DNA from: Polycyclovorans sp.
GTDB taxonomy: Bacteria; Pseudomonadota; Gammaproteobacteria; Nevskiales; Nevskiaceae
Length of the DNA: 64,000 bases
Reading direction: 5' to 3'
Assembly (NCBI GenBank): GCA_002706265.1
Contig: PAKU01000020.1
Coordinates: forward strand, 6,758-70,757
Part shown: positions 7,978-15,695 of the stretch, piece after piece
Numbering within the stretch: the stretch's first letter is position 1
Layout of the letters: the number at the start of each line of letters is the position of its first letter
Notes under the pieces: model-generated
The model's database searches: none
Told to the model about the DNA's origin: nothing
What the model saw: the letters and a program-made list of their open reading frames with translations, nothing else
Position numbers and translations under genes: made by a program

Positions 7978-8844
7978 TTATCCCCGTGCCGCGGACGGCA
8001 CGGGACGCCCTGGCCGGAACGTCAGCAGCTCGGCGCCATCCAGCCGCTCGATGCCCAGGACGTAGCCCGGTAGCGACTGCCGCGCCACCAGGGCGCGCAG
8101 GTCGCAGGCGAAGTCGTAGGGCTTGGCCGTGCTGCCCGACTTGCGGTGCAGGTGCCGGAAGTCGAATTGCCAGCCGCCCGGCTGTCGCCCGCCGTGCTTG
8201 CGCACCAGACGGTACAGCCACCGCTCGATCCCGCCCGTCAGCTGGAAATACGCCGGATCGATGGTCAGCACCAGCGCGGCATCGAGCACGCCCGCATAGA
8301 ACCAGTCCGGCAGGATCAGCTCCAGCCCCAAGGGCGTGCCCTTGGCATCGGCCAGCTCCTTCCACTCGTTGATCCACGAGAAGCGATGCAGGCGCCGCCC
8401 AGTCGTCTCGCGGATCGACGTGGCCACCGTCGTGGATTGCAGGCGATCCAGCGCCGCCTTGAGGCGCTGGTAGTCTCGCAGCGACGTACCGCGCCCGATG
8501 AAGCGCAGGATCTCGTAGGGCGTGGCCTGCATCAGCCGCGACGGGCGCAAGCCCGCGTCGCGGGCTTCCACGATCTGCGAAGCCGCCCAGATCAGCACGT
8601 CCGCGTCCCAAATCGTGGCGATGCCGTGCTCCTGCGTGCCCTCCACGCGGATCGTCACGCCGCTGGCCTGGAAGTCGATGGGCGCCGTGCGCCGCGACTT
8701 TGCCAGCGAGAAGAACGGAAAGGCCATCAGGTCCTGGCTGTCGCGCGGCGCCATGTTGCCCGGCAAGGCGCGGAACAGATCGAGCTGTTCGCGCTCCTGC
8801 CTGACTGCCCCGGATGGGCTGGACATGGCGAAGGCCACCCGCAC
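7978..8844 (-). CDS. RepA-like plasmid replication initiator
   Basis: 288 aa. It resembles the RepA/replication initiator A family on broad-host-range plasmids and Tn4371-like ICEs. Conserved stretches include DLMAFPFFSLAKSRR, GIATIWDADVLIWAASQI, TPYEILRFIGRGTS and HRFSWINEWKE, typical of two winged-helix initiator domains. It should bind the adjacent iterons and allow limited replication of the excised circle. Start is uncertain: GTG at 8844 gives the full frame, while GTG at 8838 (behind ggag) or ATG at 8826 are possible. It lies 8 bp after the AlpA-like gene and is co-directed with it. Confidence 0.82.
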   Translation of the reverse strand: MRVAFAMSSPSGAVRQEREQLDLFRALPGNMAPRDSQDLMAFPFFSLAKSRRTAPIDFQASGVTIRVEGTQEHGIATIWDADVLIWAASQIVEARDAGLRPSRLMQATPYEILRFIGRGTSLRDYQRLKAALDRLQSTTVATSIRETTGRRLHRFSWINEWKELADAKGTPLGLELILPDWFYAGVLDAALVLTIDPAYFQLTGGIERWLYRLVRKHGGRQPGGWQFDFRHLHRKSGSTAKPYDFACDLRALVARQSLPGYVLGIERLDGAELLTFRPGRPVPSAARG

Positions 8845-8852
8845 TCCAGCGA

Positions 8853-9134
8853 TCAGCGCGCACGGCTGTCCGCCGAGTGCTGCTCGGCGTATTCGGGATC
8901 GGACGTGCTCTCGAAGCTGCGATCCGCAGCCCAGGCATCGAGGTCGGCCACGGCGTACATGACGCGGCGGCCGAACTTGCGAAACTTGGGGCCGCCACCC
9001 AGCACGCGCTGCTTTTCCAGCGTGCGCGGCGACAGCCGCAGGTAATCGGCAGCCTCGTCGTTGGTGAGATAACGCTGCGGTTGCGCGGCAGCGGTCGAGA
9101 CAGTAGCGGCAGGCCGCAAGGGAGCAGGACGCAT
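8853..9134 (-). CDS. AlpA/MerR-type helix-turn-helix regulator
   Basis: 93 aa. The core RYLTNDEAADYLRLSPRTLEKQRVLGGGPKFRKFGRRVMYAVADLDAWA is the excisionase/AlpA-like winged HTH used by many element regulators. The start at 9134 follows a GGAGG site; the frame extends upstream to 9179 without support. It is co-directed with repA and probably shares its transcript. A role as excisionase or as repA-parA regulator is possible; the sequence cannot separate these. Confidence 0.82.
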   Translation of the reverse strand: MRPAPLRPAATVSTAAAQPQRYLTNDEAADYLRLSPRTLEKQRVLGGGPKFRKFGRRVMYAVADLDAWAADRSFESTSDPEYAEQHSADSRAR

Positions 9135-9217
9135 GGTGAGAACCTCCATCGGTTGCAGGGCTCCGGCCACACAGCGCAACCGGATGGAGGCAGTCTCAGA
9201 AAACGAAGCCCTCGTGC

Positions 9218-9967
9218 TCAGGGTCGTTTTGCGCTCTCTTCAAAACGACCCTTCTCAAGCGGCGGCAGTTGTGCTAGGCGGCGATAGCCGCCGCGCATCA
9301 GCGCATCGCCGCGCCGCACCAGGCGGCGCACCTTGGAGCGCAGGCCGCCGTCGCTGTACCAACCAGCTGCGGCATCCGCGCCGAACAAGCCTTCAGCTAC
9401 GTCGCGTAAGGACGCACCCGCCAGGGTCGCATCGAGCGCCTGCAGGGTGTGCAGCTCCAGCAGCGCCGCAGGCGGTGGCCTGGGCCGCGCCATTGGCGCA
9501 GGCGTGTCGGGCACATGCGTGGTGCCGTGACCGCGGTGGGCGTAAGCCACGGCCATGCCGTCCTCCAGGCCAGGCGCCAGCGCATAGCGCAGGCAATGGC
9601 CTGAACTGCGCGCGATCAGCGCCAGGCCCTTGCCGTCATGCAGCAGCTGCTTGTGACCGGGGATGCACCAGAAGGCGAAGGCCGCAGCGTCAGGCGGCGG
9701 ATCGGCATCCGGGTGGAGCTGCACCACGGCTTCATGGCCAGGCAGCCAGGCCGGATGCGCGTCACGCGCATCCAGGGCCGGGTCTTCCAGCAGACGCAAG
9801 CCCCAGCGATGCGCAGCATCGAGGCGGCGCGCACGGTGGAGCCAGTCAAGCCGGTAATCGGGATGGCGGCGCAGATACTCCCAGGCCAGTGCCAGCGTAT
9901 CCAGGCACAGCACGTAGAGGTAGGCGGCAGTCGGATACCAGTGCGCGAGGTGGTGCGGTTCGGCCAT
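9218..9967 (-). CDS. DUF2285/DUF6499 domain protein
   Basis: 249 aa. The N-terminus (residues 9-55, AHWYPTAAYLYVLCLDTLALAWEYLRRHPDYRLDW) matches the DUF6499-type module, and the C-terminal half (DATLAGASLRDVAEGLFGADAAAGWYSDGGLRSKVRRLVRRGDALMRGGYRRLA) is DUF2285, an HTH-like domain found beside repA on ICEs. Probably a DNA-binding regulator. A GGGAG site precedes the ATG. The final codons lie inside a perfect 11-bp-arm inverted repeat (9221-9251). Confidence 0.8.
   Translation of the reverse strand: MAEPHHLAHWYPTAAYLYVLCLDTLALAWEYLRRHPDYRLDWLHRARRLDAAHRWGLRLLEDPALDARDAHPAWLPGHEAVVQLHPDADPPPDAAAFAFWCIPGHKQLLHDGKGLALIARSSGHCLRYALAPGLEDGMAVAYAHRGHGTTHVPDTPAPMARPRPPPAALLELHTLQALDATLAGASLRDVAEGLFGADAAAGWYSDGGLRSKVRRLVRRGDALMRGGYRRLAQLPPLEKGRFEESAKRP
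9221..9251. repeat. Perfect inverted repeat at the DUF2285 3' end
   Basis: Arms GGGTCGTTTTG (9221-9231) and CAAAACGACCC (9241-9251) with a 9-nt loop. It overlaps the last codons and stop of the DUF2285 gene and lies about 90 bp upstream of the AlpA-like start. There is no T-run, so an operator for the AlpA-repA unit is at least as likely as a terminator. Confidence 0.55.
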
Positions 9968-10308
9968 GACGCAAACTCCCGTAGAGCAGGACGGCCGTCA
10001 CCGGTTTCACACGCAAACGTCACCGCATCGAACTAGCATCCAATCGTGAATAAGCTGGTAGATTAGTAACTTGCGTGTCAAGACGAAAAGCATCCGATGG
10101 ATTGCGTGGATCGTCTGAATGCGACGGTGGCGCGCGAGGAAATGCGGCCTCCTGCGATACCCACCGTGCCCGATGGCACGGCCGGCATCATGACTGTTTG
10201 CGTCAGGATGGCACCGGTTTGGTGCAACAGTGCGAACTAAGACCTGACAGGTCTGAAGCAAGACCGAAATAGTCTCAATGCGCCCGGCTAGACCGTGGCG
10301 CGAACGGC
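9968..10308. other. Intergenic spacer with a palindrome
   Basis: 341 bp upstream of the DUF2285 gene and downstream of the first DUF2958 gene, both on the minus strand. It is moderately AT-rich around 10025-10080. It holds the palindrome AGACCT-GAC-AGGTCT (10240-10254), followed by an imperfect AGACC...AGTCT copy at 10261-10275, which together look like a repressor site. The 101-residue minus-strand frame here has no family resemblance and no good RBS, so I do not call a gene. Confidence 0.4.
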
Positions 10309-10656
10309 TCAATCGAGGACGGAACCGTTCTCCTTAGCCAGCCGCAGGTACTCCGACAACGGGCGCACCGCCCGGAAATACCGATCCCGCATGACGGGTT
10401 GCTGGCGTGGCCCGACGATGGAAGCCAGGTCGGAAAGTTTCACCGTCCCCAACTCGGGCATGCTGATTCCCAGGTCGATCAGGCCGTAGGCCGTGTCGCC
10501 ATCGACGGGATCGAGCGAAGTCAGCAGCCAGGTGGCGTGCGCATCTGGCGTGAACAACCGCACCACGGGCAACGGGTCATTGGCCAAGCCAGCGGCCCGG
10601 ACCCGGCCGTGTTCCAGCAGTTGCTTGCGCTCGTCCTCGGTGATGAGCCGGTTCAT
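10309..10656 (-). CDS. DUF2958 family protein, copy 1
   Basis: 115 aa, function unknown; a common ICE/plasmid backbone family. It starts MNRLITEDERKQLLEHG and has the family core PVVRLFTPDAHATWLLTSLDP, AYGLIDLGISMPELGTVKLSDLASI and a basic C-terminal ...RDRYFRAVRPLSEYLRLA. The start follows a GAGGGGG site. A diverged paralogue is at 18468-18818. The divergently placed XRE gene (10880) suggests a shared control region at 10657-10879. Confidence 0.85.
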   Translation of the reverse strand: MNRLITEDERKQLLEHGRVRAAGLANDPLPVVRLFTPDAHATWLLTSLDPVDGDTAYGLIDLGISMPELGTVKLSDLASIVGPRQQPVMRDRYFRAVRPLSEYLRLAKENGSVLD

Positions 10657-10816
10657 AGATACCCCCTCATTCGTACAAAACCGCCGAAGAGTGAAAGCGC
10701 AGAACCGTATCGGCGGGTTTGAGGAAAGGCACGCAAGCGGCTTTGCGCTTCCGTCCAAAACCGCAGATACGGATTTCCGTAAAAGCACAAAAGCGGTAGG
10801 TTTACATGAATGAACA

Positions 10817-10837
10817 CTATAGGTTGTAGTCCTATAG
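10817..10837. promoter_or_regulatory. Inverted-repeat operator upstream of XRE gene
   Basis: CTATAGG (10817-10823) and CCTATAG (10831-10837) flank a 7-bp spacer in the DUF2958/XRE divergent region. The TATAG-type arms resemble controller-protein boxes bound by small XRE regulators. It lies about 40 bp upstream of the TTG start of the XRE gene, a position suited to autoregulation. Confidence 0.5.
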
Positions 10838-10855
10838 GGCGCAATCGACTGTCAT

Positions 10856-10878
10856 CTTGGATTTTGGGGAGATCCAAG
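10856..10878 (+). promoter_or_regulatory. Hairpin holding the XRE gene's RBS in its loop
   Basis: Arms CTTGGAT (10856-10862) and ATCCAAG (10872-10878) enclose a 9-nt loop, TTTGGGGAG, which contains the only good RBS for the TTG start at 10880. The right arm ends one base before the start codon. In RNA this would present or mask the RBS depending on folding, so it may tune translation of the regulator. Confidence 0.45.
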
Positions 10879-10879
10879 G

Positions 10880-11173
10880 TTGGCAGCGAAACATACATTG
10901 TCGGAGGCACTAAAGACCATCAGGAAAGCGCGTGGATTGAGCCAGGAGGCGTTCTCCGACGTGTCCAGCCGCACCTACATGAGTACGCTGGAGCGCGACC
11001 TCAAAAGTCCGACCCTGAACAAGCTCGCCGAGCTGTGCGAGGTCATGGAGATCCACCCGCTCACGCTGCTGACGCTGGCCTATGCCGGCGACGACCTGCA
11101 GCAGGTCGATCAACTGCTGGCGCAGGTGCGCCAGCAGTTGGAGACTGTGACGAAGAAGAGTGACACGCCATAG
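10880..11173 (+). CDS. XRE-family helix-turn-helix regulator
   Basis: 97 aa. The HTH (residues 8-62) reads ALKTIRKARGLSQEAFSDVSSRTYMSTLERDLKSPTLNKLAELCEVMEIHPLTLLTLAY, a complete XRE/Cro fold; a C-terminal helix (DLQQVDQLLAQVRQQLETV) may dimerise. The TTG start is supported by GGGGAG eight bases upstream. This is one of the few plus-strand genes in the left ICE half and is divergent from DUF2958 copy 1, which it may control. The short DNA-binding protein resembles R-M controller proteins, but no methylase lies nearby. Confidence 0.85.
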   Translation: MAAKHTLSEALKTIRKARGLSQEAFSDVSSRTYMSTLERDLKSPTLNKLAELCEVMEIHPLTLLTLAYAGDDLQQVDQLLAQVRQQLETVTKKSDTP

Positions 11174-11183
11174 CGTGCGACGT

Positions 11184-11440
11184 CGCTGGCGTGGCCGATC
11201 CGGCGCCGCCGGTTCGGGGACTGCAGGGGCGCCAAGCATCGCGCGGCGGGGATAGGCCGCAGGGCTTTCCCCGGGAAGCAAGCGAAGCGCGCAGCGCCGT
11301 AGGCGCGAAGGCGTGAGGGATTGAAGCCGGATGGCCGTGACGGCGAAGTCGGCACGGGGCGCAGCCCGCAAAGCCCGGCGGTGCAAGGCACCGACACGCC
11401 CGGCCATTCTTGCAACCGAAGGCTGCAACGCCCAGGAAGC
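11184..11440. repeat. Structured intergenic repeat, copy A1
   Basis: Non-coding, very GC-rich. Order of shared blocks: CCGATCCGGC..., GGGGCGCCAAGC, a hairpin (ggggataggcc / ggctttcccc, 11248-11272), AAGCGAAGCGCGCAG, GCGTGAGGGATTGAAGCCGG, CGGCACGGGGCGCAGCCCG, CGACACGC, CCGGCCAT and ACGCCCAG. Copy A2 (12407-12625) repeats nearly all of it in the same order and orientation; B1 and B2 share the last two thirds. It fills the spacer between the XRE gene and DUF736. Confidence 0.75.
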
Positions 11441-11538
11441 AACTCGACACGGCGCAACCCAGGCGATGGTGTCGCCTCCTTGAAGTGCCGCGAAGGCAGC
11501 ACTGCGCCCCGCCGCGGTGGACGGGGCGCTGGCGGCCG

Positions 11539-11853
11539 TCAGGCCGCCTGGGGCTTGCTGCGCGACCAGATCAAGTCGTGCGTGCCGTTCTCGCCTTCGA
11601 TTAGCCGGGCATAGACCGTTGCCGGAAACGAAGGATCATCCAGGGTCACAGAGATGTACTCCCGCCCAGCTTCGCTGGTCTTCTTCCACGCCGCGCCGAT
11701 GTCGTGACTGGCCGCCTGCAGGCGGAAGTCCGGGGCCTTCTCGTTGTCGCCCTTGTCGTTGGGCACCAGCTTGACCTTGACGTTGAGCGTCAGGGTGCGA
11801 AGCGTGCCGGTGAAGCCGTCTTTGTCTGCGGTGAAGGTGCCGATGTTGGCCAT
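11539..11853 (-). CDS. DUF736 family protein
   Basis: 104 aa. It starts [20 protein letters not shown] and continues with the family's [50 protein letters not shown] and a short IWSR end. DUF736 proteins are small, soluble and nearly universal on conjugative elements of this type; their role is not established. AAGGAG lies at the right distance from the ATG. Flanked on both sides by copies A1 and A2 of the structured repeat. Confidence 0.88.
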   Translation of the reverse strand: MANIGTFTADKDGFTGTLRTLTLNVKVKLVPNDKGDNEKAPDFRLQAASHDIGAAWKKTSEAGREYISVTLDDPSFPATVYARLIEGENGTHDLIWSRSKPQAA

Positions 11854-12406
11854 GATGGATCTCCTTTTGGTGGAACAAGGTTCGCGCCCATCGCGTCCTT
11901 GTTGTGATCCGGCCGGCGGGGGACGGGCGGGCTGCACCGCTTGCGGGCGCAACGCAGTGGAGCACCGGGAGGAGAAAACAATTTGGCCCGCGAGGAATCT
12001 GCGCAGCAGAGGGGAAATTGTTTTCGCTGGACGGTTGCAGCCATGAAGCCCGAGGCGCAGCCGCGCCACCGCCAGGATTCACAACAACACAAGGACGCCT
12101 TGGGCCGAACCGCACCGAACGGAGGCAGGGCCGGCTCGGCATCCCCGCACAAAGGCTGCACCGGCTCGCCCACTGACGCGGGCCAGGTCAACCACCCGAC
12201 GACAAGCGAAAACGCCCCGGCCGCACCGAGCGGCGCCGGTCTTGAGGCGTGGCGTGGAAGCTCCATAGCGAGGCCGGGCGGGCTGTCCGTGAACCGTCCT
12301 TCGTGACGTGATGGGTGAGAACCTCCAGCGTTGAGGACGGCACCGATTCGCACAACCTGCCGCAGCAAGCTCCAGCGTGTTCGCCAACCCGTCCATTGCG
12401 GCGAGG
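11854..12406. other. Long DUF736 upstream region
   Basis: About 550 bp without a supported gene between the DUF736 start and repeat copy A2. Its main feature is the perfect inverted repeat at 11974-12025. The rest is GC-rich with short local inverted repeats; frames on both strands have no RBS and no family resemblance. A long 5' leader or regulatory region for DUF736 is the simplest reading. Confidence 0.4.
11974..12025. repeat. Perfect AT-rich inverted repeat upstream of DUF736
   Basis: Arms GAAAACAATTT (11974-11984) and AAATTGTTTTC (12015-12025) enclose 30 nt that hold a smaller inverted repeat (ctgcgcag). The AT-rich arms stand out in otherwise GC-rich DNA. It lies 120 bp upstream of the DUF736 start. 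It could be an operator, a cruciform-forming site or an oriT-like nick region. Confidence 0.6.
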
Positions 12407-12625
12407 CACTGGCCGGCCCGATCCGGCACAGCCGGTTCGGTGGTATCGAGGGGCGCCAAGCCTGCGCGGCGGGGATGGGCCTTGCGCCCATCCCCTGGAG
12501 GCAAGCGCAGCGCGCAGCGCCGCAGGCGCGAAGGCGTGAGGGATTGAAGCCGGATGGCCGTGACGCCGGAGTCGGCACGGGGCGCAGCCCGAAAGCCCGG
12601 CGGCGCAACTCGCCGACACGCTCAC
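12407..12625. repeat. Structured intergenic repeat, copy A2
   Basis: Same block order as A1. The hairpin is here perfect: GGGGATGGGC (12471-12480), loop CTTGC, GCCCATCCCC (12486-12495), whereas A1 has changed loop bases and two mismatches at the same place. The central GAAGGCGTGAGGGATTGAAG block and the following GCCGGATGGCCGTGACG block are identical in A1 and A2. The 3' end decays before ACGCCCAG, close to the stop of the next gene (12641). Confidence 0.75.
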
Positions 12626-12640
12626 CTCACGCTGTCATTC

Positions 12641-13102
12641 TTAAAGCGCGCGAATGGAAACGTAGGCAACCTTCCCATCCGTGGAAAACCGCACTTCGTC
12701 AACCCAAGATCCAGCAACTCCGGGATGGTCAGCGCTTTCGAGCGTGACATTTGGCGGGAGACTCAGAACGCTTCTCGCAATCTCCCTAACGCGCGCCGTG
12801 TCACCGACAGAGGTGTTGAAAGACCCCCTGTCGTGACGAGAACCATCGTCATTCCATGAGGCCTGCATACCTTTTGAGCTGGTGTGCTTGCTCCTTGCAA
12901 TGTGGATGTGACGTTTCAAGGGAATGCTTGGATTTTCCGGGTCAACACGGTACATCCAGTCTTTATGCCCAGAATGTTCCCATCGGCTTTCCAATGTGAT
13001 TTGCAGGCCGCAGCGCTTCAAAATTTCCGACGTGACTTCAATCAAAATTTCGTCCGGATCTTTCTCTGCGTCAAGGTCCTTCAAAATATCAGCAAGCTTC
13101 AT
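12641..13102 (-). CDS. Uncharacterised protein (possible DUF6367-like)
   Basis: 153 aa, function unknown. Start at 13102 is backed by AGGAGGG. The N-terminus is acidic and helical (KLADILKDLDAEKDPDEILIEVTSEIL). A distinctive central block reads WMYRVDPENPSIPLKRHIHIARSKHT and then ASWNDDGSRHDRGSFNTSVG; from memory this resembles DUF6367. No membrane segment. Its GC content is clearly below the neighbours, so it is probably a late arrival in the element. Confidence 0.65.
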   Translation of the reverse strand: MKLADILKDLDAEKDPDEILIEVTSEILKRCGLQITLESRWEHSGHKDWMYRVDPENPSIPLKRHIHIARSKHTSSKGMQASWNDDGSRHDRGSFNTSVGDTARVREIARSVLSLPPNVTLESADHPGVAGSWVDEVRFSTDGKVAYVSIRAL

Positions 13103-13234
13103 CTAGATTCCCTCCTGAAGACACTGTTTTACAAACATGAAGCAAGCAATATGAGGGGGCCAGCCGAAATCTCAATGCCGCACTGAGCCATTGCGAAGGC
13201 TGCGGCGTTCTGATTGGGCTATTGGCCTTCAACA

Positions 13235-13267
13235 CCGGGCGCGGCCACCGCCGCGCCCGGATTTTTT
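13235..13267 (+). terminator. Strong intrinsic terminator on the plus strand
   Basis: CCGGGCGCGG (13235-13244), loop CCACCG, CCGCGCCCGG (13251-13260), then ATTTTTTG. This is a textbook terminator for plus-strand transcription, yet the nearest plus-strand gene upstream ends at 11173. It may end an unannotated plus-strand transcript. Confidence 0.7.
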
Positions 13268-13273
13268 GAAGTT

Positions 13274-13308
13274 CACCGCGCCCAGGGCGGAACGGCCTGG
13301 GCGCGGTG
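13274..13308. terminator. Long GC-rich hairpin after the small minus-strand gene
   Basis: Perfect 13-bp arms CACCGCGCCCAGG (13274-13286) and CCTGGGCGCGGTG (13296-13308) with a 9-nt loop. It lies 10 bp past the stop of the 13319-13528 gene, where a minus-strand terminator would sit, although no T-run follows on that strand. Confidence 0.45.
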
Positions 13309-13318
13309 TTGACGACGG

Positions 13319-13528
13319 TTATTCCTTCGTCTCGATGATCCACCACATGGCGCGCACCAAAGCGCGGCCCGTGATGGGGTGAATATCGGTGAGGTCTGCG
13401 CGGGCCGTCCAGCCCGAGGGCGGGCGGTAGCCGCGCACGTCGCCATCGCCGTGCCAGCGGCGAGCGCGTACCGTGCCGGGGGAGTAGATCGCCGCCATGC
13501 GCGGGCGGCTGGTGGTGGTGCGGGTCAT
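13319..13528 (-). CDS. Small conserved ICE protein of unknown function
   Basis: 69 aa. It reads MTRTTTSRPRMAAIYSPGTV..., with WHGDGDVRGYRPPSGWTARADLTDIHPITGRALVRAMWWIIETKE at the end. The pattern is compact and Trp/Arg-rich, and similar short proteins accompany parB on related elements (from memory). A GGAGC site lies upstream. It follows parB by about 60 bp on the same strand, so it is probably the last gene of the DUF932-parB transcript. Confidence 0.6.
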   Translation of the reverse strand: MTRTTTSRPRMAAIYSPGTVRARRWHGDGDVRGYRPPSGWTARADLTDIHPITGRALVRAMWWIIETKE

Positions 13529-13590
13529 GGGGGGTGCTCCTGACAGCGAAGCGCCCCGGTCGAGGCCGGGGCGCGCGCCTTCAGCGCGGG

Positions 13591-15630
13591 TCAAGCGGCC
13601 AACACTTCAGTGGGTTCATCCGCCTCGGTGGCGACTTCCTCCGCACCGTCCTGCGGGCCTTTCTCGGGCCCGTCTTCCGTCTTGAAGATGGCAGGCATCC
13701 AACCCTTGCCGTTCACCAGCCGCTCGGCCTCGCTGGCAATGTCGGCCTTCTTGAGCTTCGCCAGCCGATTGACGCTCTCGGGCGCAAATTCGCCCACGGC
13801 TTGCAGAACCACCACCTTCGGAACGTGCTTGAAATACCCTTCGGCGGTCGGCTTCCACCATGCGGCCATATCGAGGCCCACGGCCTGCGCCAGTTCCGCA
13901 CCGGGTTGCTGCGCCGTGGCGCGCGGTGTCACCACATCAACCGTCGAGGCCACGCACACCGCCAGCAACTTGACCAACTCGCCTTGCTCCATCGCCAGCA
14001 GCGCGGCGAACAGTTCGGCACTGTCCTCGGGTAGCTTGCCGCTCCATGCCTCTTGCAATTCGCGCAGTGCCACGGCGGCAGGCGATTCCGGCCAGTCCGG
14101 GGCCATGCCTTCCAGCCGGTCCTGCACCGTGAGGCGCACGCCCAGCGGTAGATCGTGGCCGTAGTAGCGGCCTCGCAAGACGGTCTGCACCATGCCATGC
14201 ATCAGCGCGGCCAGTGCGACTTGCGGATGCTGGGCCACTTCGATTTGCAGCGCAGCGGTGCGATGGGCGCTCAGGCGCTGGGCCAGCCGGTCGGAAATCG
14301 CTGCGGCCTTGGGCGCTTCGTCTTCCTCGCCTTCGTCATCGCTGGCAGCATCCGCGCCACTGAACCCTAGGCGCAGCTTTTCGAGCGTGCGCAGCGCCTT
14401 GGCCTCGGCCTCGCGCAGCAGCCCGCGATGAATCACGGCCTCGCCGTTGCGGTCAATGGTGACGATGGCCCCGGCTGCGGCCTTCACGTTCGCGGCATAT
14501 CCCTGCAAGCCATCCTCCAGCGCCTGCAACTGCTCGCCCAGCCGCTCGCCTTCCTCTTGCAGCGCGTCGGCCTTGTCCTCGTCCTCGGCGTCCACCGCGG
14601 CATCCACCGCTTCGGCGACCTCCTGCATCTTGGCTTGCAGCTTCTCGATGCGCTGCGCTTCGCGCTTGTTGGGTTCGCGCCGCTCTCTCGGAGCACGCTG
14701 GAAGGCGTGCAGGTCAGCGTGGGTCACGCCCGGCGTGGCATCGGCCCAAGCCCAGCCCTCGGCCTTCACTTCGGCGGCGATGCCCGCCAGCTTGTCTTGT
14801 GCCAGCCGTTCCAGCAGCGCGGCGTCGGTCAGGTACACGCCCGTATCACCTTCCGCGAACAGGTCGCGGCGGATGCCGCCGCCTGCGGCTTCGTAGCTGT
14901 CCAGTCCGACGAAGCGCACCAGAGGATGGTGGTAAGCGTCAATCTCGCGCTCGGTGAGGCGTTCGCGCAGCGCGGACGGCTGACGTTGCCATTGCGGCGC
15001 ATCGTAAAACGCGCTTTCCTGCGCGGCGTGGTCGTCGGTGATGGAAAGGGCCATCAGTTGGTCAAGGCTCACGGCGTCGGCCCGGTAGTCCGCCATCAGG
15101 CGCGGCGAGACGTTCGCCAGCTTCAAACGGCGCTGCACCACCAGCGGCGTGACGGAGAAATCCGCTGCAATGTCCTCAATCGGTCGGCCTTCGGCCACCA
15201 GCGCCGCGAAGGCTTCAAACTGGTCGGCCGGGTGCATGGCTTCGCGCTGCACGTTCTCGGTGAGGCTCGCCGTGCGTGCGGTGCCATCGGCCACCTGCAG
15301 GCAAGGCACGTCCCAATCCTTGGCGATGCGGTGCTTTTTCGCCAGCAACTTCAATGCGGCCAGCCTGCGCCCACCGGCCACCACCTCGTAATGCAGGCCA
15401 TCGGCGGCGGGAATCACGATCAGGTTTTGCAGCAGGCCCACGCGCTGAATGGACGCGGCCAGTTCAGGGATGGACATGCGCGGGACAGCCTTGCGCACGT
15501 TGCGGCCCGTGGGACGCAGCACCAACCGCGAGAGCGGAACCAGAATCATGTGCTTGCTCGGGTCGGCGGCTTGCAGCACATTGGCGCGGGTGTCGAGGGC
15601 TTGGGTTTCGATGTAGGTAACGGCGTTCAT
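13591..15630 (-). CDS. parB: Large ParB/RepB/Spo0J-type protein
   Basis: 679 aa, about twice the length of a normal ParB. The N-terminal ParB nuclease-like domain (about residues 28-130) has LVPLSRLVLRPTGRNVRK, SIPELAASIQRVGLLQNLIV, EVVAGGRRLAALKLL and ENVQREAMHPADQFEAFAAL; an HTH follows (SVTPLVVQRRLKLANVSPRLMADY). The C-terminal half includes an acidic coiled-coil stretch (about 340-400, EKLQAKMQEVAEAVDAAVDAEDEDKADALQEE) and a Glu/Asp-rich linker. Such long ParB proteins are typical of Tn4371-like ICEs. Start at 15630 precedes the family N-terminus directly; the frame upstream is not ParB-like. The gene follows DUF932. Confidence 0.88.
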   Translation of the reverse strand: MNAVTYIETQALDTRANVLQAADPSKHMILVPLSRLVLRPTGRNVRKAVPRMSIPELAASIQRVGLLQNLIVIPAADGLHYEVVAGGRRLAALKLLAKKHRIAKDWDVPCLQVADGTARTASLTENVQREAMHPADQFEAFAALVAEGRPIEDIAADFSVTPLVVQRRLKLANVSPRLMADYRADAVSLDQLMALSITDDHAAQESAFYDAPQWQRQPSALRERLTEREIDAYHHPLVRFVGLDSYEAAGGGIRRDLFAEGDTGVYLTDAALLERLAQDKLAGIAAEVKAEGWAWADATPGVTHADLHAFQRAPRERREPNKREAQRIEKLQAKMQEVAEAVDAAVDAEDEDKADALQEEGERLGEQLQALEDGLQGYAANVKAAAGAIVTIDRNGEAVIHRGLLREAEAKALRTLEKLRLGFSGADAASDDEGEEDEAPKAAAISDRLAQRLSAHRTAALQIEVAQHPQVALAALMHGMVQTVLRGRYYGHDLPLGVRLTVQDRLEGMAPDWPESPAAVALRELQEAWSGKLPEDSAELFAALLAMEQGELVKLLAVCVASTVDVVTPRATAQQPGAELAQAVGLDMAAWWKPTAEGYFKHVPKVVVLQAVGEFAPESVNRLAKLKKADIASEAERLVNGKGWMPAIFKTEDGPEKGPQDGAEEVATEADEPTEVLAA

Positions 15631-15695
15631 GGTGAATCTCCAATCGAGTGAAGCAAGGGAATGGAGGGGAAACCGCCCCTCCGGCGGGGGAACGG

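Noticed and set aside
10007-10312. A 101-residue minus-strand frame upstream of DUF2285
   Set aside because: No RBS, odd composition and no family. The palindrome at 10240-10254 fits a regulatory region.
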